Assembly: GCF_001556045.1 (NCBI RefSeq)
Contig: NZ_LSIC01000216.1
Coordinates: 1 to 27,251 of the forward strand
DNA length: 27,251 bases
Direction: 5' to 3'
Source: Bradyrhizobium sp. CCH5-F6
Lineage (GTDB): Bacteria; Pseudomonadota; Alphaproteobacteria; Rhizobiales; Xanthobacteraceae
How positions within the stretch are numbered: position 1 is the stretch's first letter; each line of letters opens with the position of its first letter. Below are positions 24,926 through 27,251 of the stretch, piece after piece. The position numbers and the translations under genes were made by a program. The notes beneath the pieces were generated by a model that worked only from the letters and a program-made list of their open reading frames with translations, searched no databases and was not told the origin of the DNA.

Positions 24926-25945
24926 ATGCGCGCGAGCCGGATGCTGTCGATCCTCACCACCCTCCAGGCCAGGGGGCAGGTCACCGCGCCCGAGCTCGCG
25001 GAGGCCTGCGAGGTCTCGGTGCGCACGATCTATCGCGACATCGACGCGCTCGCCGCCTCGGGCATTCCTGTTTACGCCGACCGCGGCGCGGAAGGCGGCT
25101 ATCGCCTGCTCGACGGATATCGCGTGCGGCTGAACGGACTGTCGCAGAGCGAGGCAGGCGCGCTGTTCCTGGCGGGCCTGCCCGGCCCGGCCGCAGCGCT
25201 CGGGTTGGATGCGGCGATGATTGCCGCGCAGAACAAGCTCATGGCGGCGCTGCCCGCGAATCTGCGCGAGGACGCCGGGCGGATGCAGGAGCGTTTCCAC
25301 CTGGACGCCCCGGGCTGGTTCGGCGAGACGGAAGAACCAACGCATCTGCGCACGATTGCCGGCGCGGTGCTTCGCGGGACGCTGATCGGAATCCGCTACC
25401 GCAGCTGGCGCGCGGAGAAGCAGCGCCGCGTCGCGCCGCTCGGCCTCGTGCTGAAGGGCGGCAGCTGGTATCTCGCAGGCGATGTCGATGGCAGCGTGCG
25501 CACCTATCGCGTTGCGCGCGTGCTCGACTGCTCGGCGCTCGACGACCGCTTCGACCGTCCTGCCGATTTCGATCTTGCCGCCTATTGGAAGGCCGCGACC
25601 CTGCGTCTCGAGGCCGAGATGCATCCCAATGTCGCGATCGTGCGGTTGTCGCCGTTCGGCGTCAAACTGCTCGACGCGCTGAGCCAGCCCTACGTGAAGG
25701 CACGCACGCAGCTCCAGGACACCACTGATGCAGACGGTTGGCGCATTGCGCGAGTGCCGGTCGGCAAGACGTCGTGGCACGCCGCGGCCGAGTTGCTGCG
25801 GCTCGGCCCCGAGGCCGAAGTGCTGGAGCCCGCCGACCTCCGCGACAAGATGACCGAGCTGACGCGGGCGACGGCGGCGCGATATCGCGCGGTGCGAAAA
25901 GCCAGATCGCGACGCATCTCGCCGCAGCCGACGAAACATTCCTGA
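24926..25945 (+). CDS. YafY-type HTH/WYL-domain transcriptional regulator
   Basis: A 339-residue regulator, about 100 residues longer than the one at 18937 and closer to the full family length. The N-terminal HTH is 'RASRMLSILTTLQARGQVTA' then 'PELAEACEVSVRTIYRDIDAL', followed by 'SGIPVYADRGAEGGYRLLDGYR'. The WYL domain is near residues 145-215, with 'GSWYLAGDVDGSVRTYRVARV' carrying the Trp-Tyr-Leu motif itself. A C-terminal WCX-like extension follows. It is divergent from the GST at 24838 and starts 11 bp from the perfect inverted repeat, so it is probably autoregulated. Confidence 0.93.
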   Translation: MRASRMLSILTTLQARGQVTAPELAEACEVSVRTIYRDIDALAASGIPVYADRGAEGGYRLLDGYRVRLNGLSQSEAGALFLAGLPGPAAALGLDAAMIAAQNKLMAALPANLREDAGRMQERFHLDAPGWFGETEEPTHLRTIAGAVLRGTLIGIRYRSWRAEKQRRVAPLGLVLKGGSWYLAGDVDGSVRTYRVARVLDCSALDDRFDRPADFDLAAYWKAATLRLEAEMHPNVAIVRLSPFGVKLLDALSQPYVKARTQLQDTTDADGWRIARVPVGKTSWHAAAELLRLGPEAEVLEPADLRDKMTELTRATAARYRAVRKARSRRISPQPTKHS

Positions 25946-26042
25946 AACACGATTCTTCCCGGGCGCCATGAACGCGTTCGCGTTTCGCCTCGACCGAGAT
26001 GCAGGGACACAACAATGGCCCTGCGCCAAATGGAGAATGAAG

Positions 26043-26294
26043 ATGTTTCGTAAGCTTGCACTTGGTCTGATCGCCGCCGGCTCGCTCGGTGTGGCCGCTC
26101 TCGCCCCCACCGCCGCCTCGGCCGGCGGATTCCATCACCATCATCACGGTCATCACCACTGGGGTCCTGGCTGGGGCTTTGGTGGTATCTACCTCAACAC
26201 CGGCGTCAGCAACTGCTACCAGGAGCGCCTCGTCCGCACCCGTCACGGCCTGCGCGTGCGCGTCGTGAATGTCTGCGCCTACGGGATCTACTGA
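26043..26294 (+). CDS. Small secreted histidine-rich protein
   Basis: An 83-residue protein with a signal peptide (MFRKLALGLIAAGSLGVAAL..., cleavage near ASA-GG at about residue 29). The mature part of about 55 residues opens with a His/Gly/Trp-rich stretch (HHHHHGHHHWGPGWGFGG) and has two cysteines (in NCYQE and NVCAY) that could form a disulfide. GGAG lies 7 nt before the ATG at 26043; the ATG two codons earlier is too close to that site. The natural His cluster suggests binding of Zn, Ni or Cu in the periplasm, which is inference. Similar short His/Trp-rich secreted proteins are frequent in Bradyrhizobium and lack a known role. Confidence 0.82.
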   Translation: MFRKLALGLIAAGSLGVAALAPTAASAGGFHHHHHGHHHWGPGWGFGGIYLNTGVSNCYQERLVRTRHGLRVRVVNVCAYGIY

Positions 26295-26313
26295 TACCGC
26301 CGTCGGCTGGCGC

Positions 26314-26340
26314 AACCCCGGTCGCTGCGCGACCGGGGTT
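26314..26340. terminator. Strong bidirectional terminator hairpin
   Basis: AACCCCGGTCGC-TGC-GCGACCGGGGTT is a perfect 12-bp stem with a 3-nt loop. It lies between the converging His-rich and EAL genes. The downstream T content is low (TTCGTCGTCT), yet stem strength and position favour termination. Confidence 0.8.
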
Positions 26341-26347
26341 CGTCGTC

Positions 26348-27251
26348 TCAACTCGCCAGGGCCGCCGGGGCCGCGGCCTTTTCGTCCGCGAGAGAATTGC
26401 GCTGCGATATCCATCGTTCGGCGCGCGAACGCCGCAGCGAGGGTGCGAAGTAGAAGCCCTGGGCGACGTCGCAGCCGATCCTGCGGATGATCTCGAGTGC
26501 TTGCGAGCTCTCGACACCCTCCGCCACGACCTTCATGTTGAACGCCTTCGCCAGCGCGACGGAAGCATCGACGATCTTCATCATGTCGTCGTCGGATTCG
26601 CAGCCCTTGATGAAGGACTGATCGATCTTCAACTCGCTGAACGGAAGCCGCGCCAGGGCCGCGAGCGACGAATAGCCGGTGCCGAAATCGTCGATTGCCG
26701 TACCGATGTTCTTGAGCCGCAGACGCACCAGAATGTCGTTGGCGCGGTCGACGTCCGCCATTGCCGTGGTCTCCGTGATTTCCACCGTCAGCGACGACGG
26801 GGGCACGTTCTCGCGGCGCAGGATCTCCTCGATCCGGTCGGGCAGGGTCAGGTCCGACATCAGCGAGCCCGAGATGTTGACGGCGATGGTGAAGCCGGGA
26901 TTGCGCTCGATCAGCTTGCGGCCCTGCGAAAGCGCGGACGAGAGGATGCAGTCGGTCACCTCGCGCATGAGGCCGGCCTCCTCGGCGATCGGGATGAAAA
27001 CCATGGGCGAGACCATGCCGAACTCGGCGGTACGCCAGCGTGCGAGAGCCTCTGCGCCGACGACTCGCTCGGTCCGCAGCGCGATCTTCGGCTGAAATTC
27101 GACGAAGAACTCGTGATCGGCGAGGCCCCGCGCAATTCGTTCCGGCGTGATCCGGGGCGGCGGCGCGGCAGATGACGCGGCTGACGGCGAGCGCTGCGGC
27201 AGTTCGAGCGCGCAACGCAGGCGGTTGAGATCGAGCGGCTTGGTCAGGCAC
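26348..27251 (-). CDS. Response regulator-like EAL-domain c-di-GMP phosphodiesterase (partial)
   Basis: The 5' end lies beyond the right edge; about 300 C-terminal residues are visible. The first residues read 'CLTKPLDLNRLRCALE', the end of a CheY-like receiver domain with its conserved Lys-Pro. A Ser/Ala/Pro linker follows, then a full EAL domain: 'GAEALARW' (EAL Glu codon at 27050-27052), 'AVNISGSL', 'VEITETTAM', 'IDDFGTGYSSL', 'ELKIDQSFIKG' and 'VVAEGVES'. All metal- and substrate-binding positions of active phosphodiesterases appear intact, so it should hydrolyse c-di-GMP under control of phosphorylation. An internal ATG at 27016 would cut off the EAL motif and is not the start. The partner kinase is not in the window. 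Confidence 0.92.
   Translation of the reverse strand, partial: CLTKPLDLNRLRCALELPQRSPSAASSAAPPPRITPERIARGLADHEFFVEFQPKIALRTERVVGAEALARWRTAEFGMVSPMVFIPIAEEAGLMREVTDCILSSALSQGRKLIERNPGFTIAVNISGSLMSDLTLPDRIEEILRRENVPPSSLTVEITETTAMADVDRANDILVRLRLKNIGTAIDDFGTGYSSLAALARLPFSELKIDQSFIKGCESDDDMMKIVDASVALAKAFNMKVVAEGVESSQALEIIRRIGCDVAQGFYFAPSLRRSRAERWISQRNSLADEKAAAPAALAS

Noticed and set aside
26117..26160. Histidine run in the small secreted protein as an engineered His-tag or cloning artefact
   Set aside because: It follows a natural signal peptide, is interrupted by Gly, and is embedded in a His/Trp/Gly-rich domain with normal codon use.

Overview
The window looks like chromosomal DNA of a Bradyrhizobium/Rhodopseudomonas-type alphaproteobacterium (Nitrobacteraceae). 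This rests on the high GC, the fused LivM-LivG transporter subunit, the dispersed palindromic repeats of the 'CGTCATTGCGAGCG...' and 'CCCTCTCCCC...GGGGAGAGGG' types, and a gene set resembling the p-coumarate region of R. palustris. No tRNA, rRNA, insertion sequence, phage gene or CRISPR array was seen.

Region 1 (about 86-17566) is best read as an uptake and catabolism locus for hydroxycinnamates (p-coumarate/ferulate) and 4-hydroxybenzoate. A MarR regulator (CouR-like by context) is divergent from an ABC importer of the branched-chain/aromatic type (LivH, fused LivM-LivG, LivF). Its likely binding protein lies about 12 kb away, at the end of the catabolic operon. Between them are a flavin-binding PPOX protein with a divergent LysR regulator, a PaaI-type thioesterase, 4-hydroxybenzoate 3-monooxygenase (pobA, TTG start), a divergent TRAP transporter (TarPQM-like) with a DUF3237 gene downstream, and the operon hydratase - feruloyl-CoA synthase - SDR dehydrogenase - 4-hydroxybenzoyl-CoA-type thioesterase - binding protein, closed by a strong terminator. 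The crotonase keeps both hydratase glutamates, and the SDR and thioesterase are its neighbours. Together they suggest beta-oxidative side-chain shortening to 4-hydroxybenzoyl-CoA, then 4-hydroxybenzoate, then protocatechuate. The thiolysis step is not in the window.

Region 2 (17770-19964) holds a GST-family gene, a small upstream ORF and a divergent WYL/YafY-type regulator. Two matching 24-bp palindromes sit upstream of the genes and look like the regulator's operators. A YkgJ-type cysteine-cluster gene follows the regulator.

Region 3 (19961-24070) is a mixed housekeeping/accessory stretch: a hypothetical protein overlapping tail-to-tail with the YkgJ-type gene, a DUF3307 membrane protein, a 353-base non-coding stretch, a membrane-anchored TAXI-type solute-binding protein without permease genes, a small two-helix membrane protein, and a crotonase-fold protein lacking both catalytic glutamates.

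Region 4 (24194-27251) holds a second GST divergent from a second WYL/YafY-type regulator with a perfect 13-bp inverted repeat between them, a small secreted histidine-rich protein with a strong terminator, and the 3' part of a receiver-EAL c-di-GMP phosphodiesterase running off the right edge.
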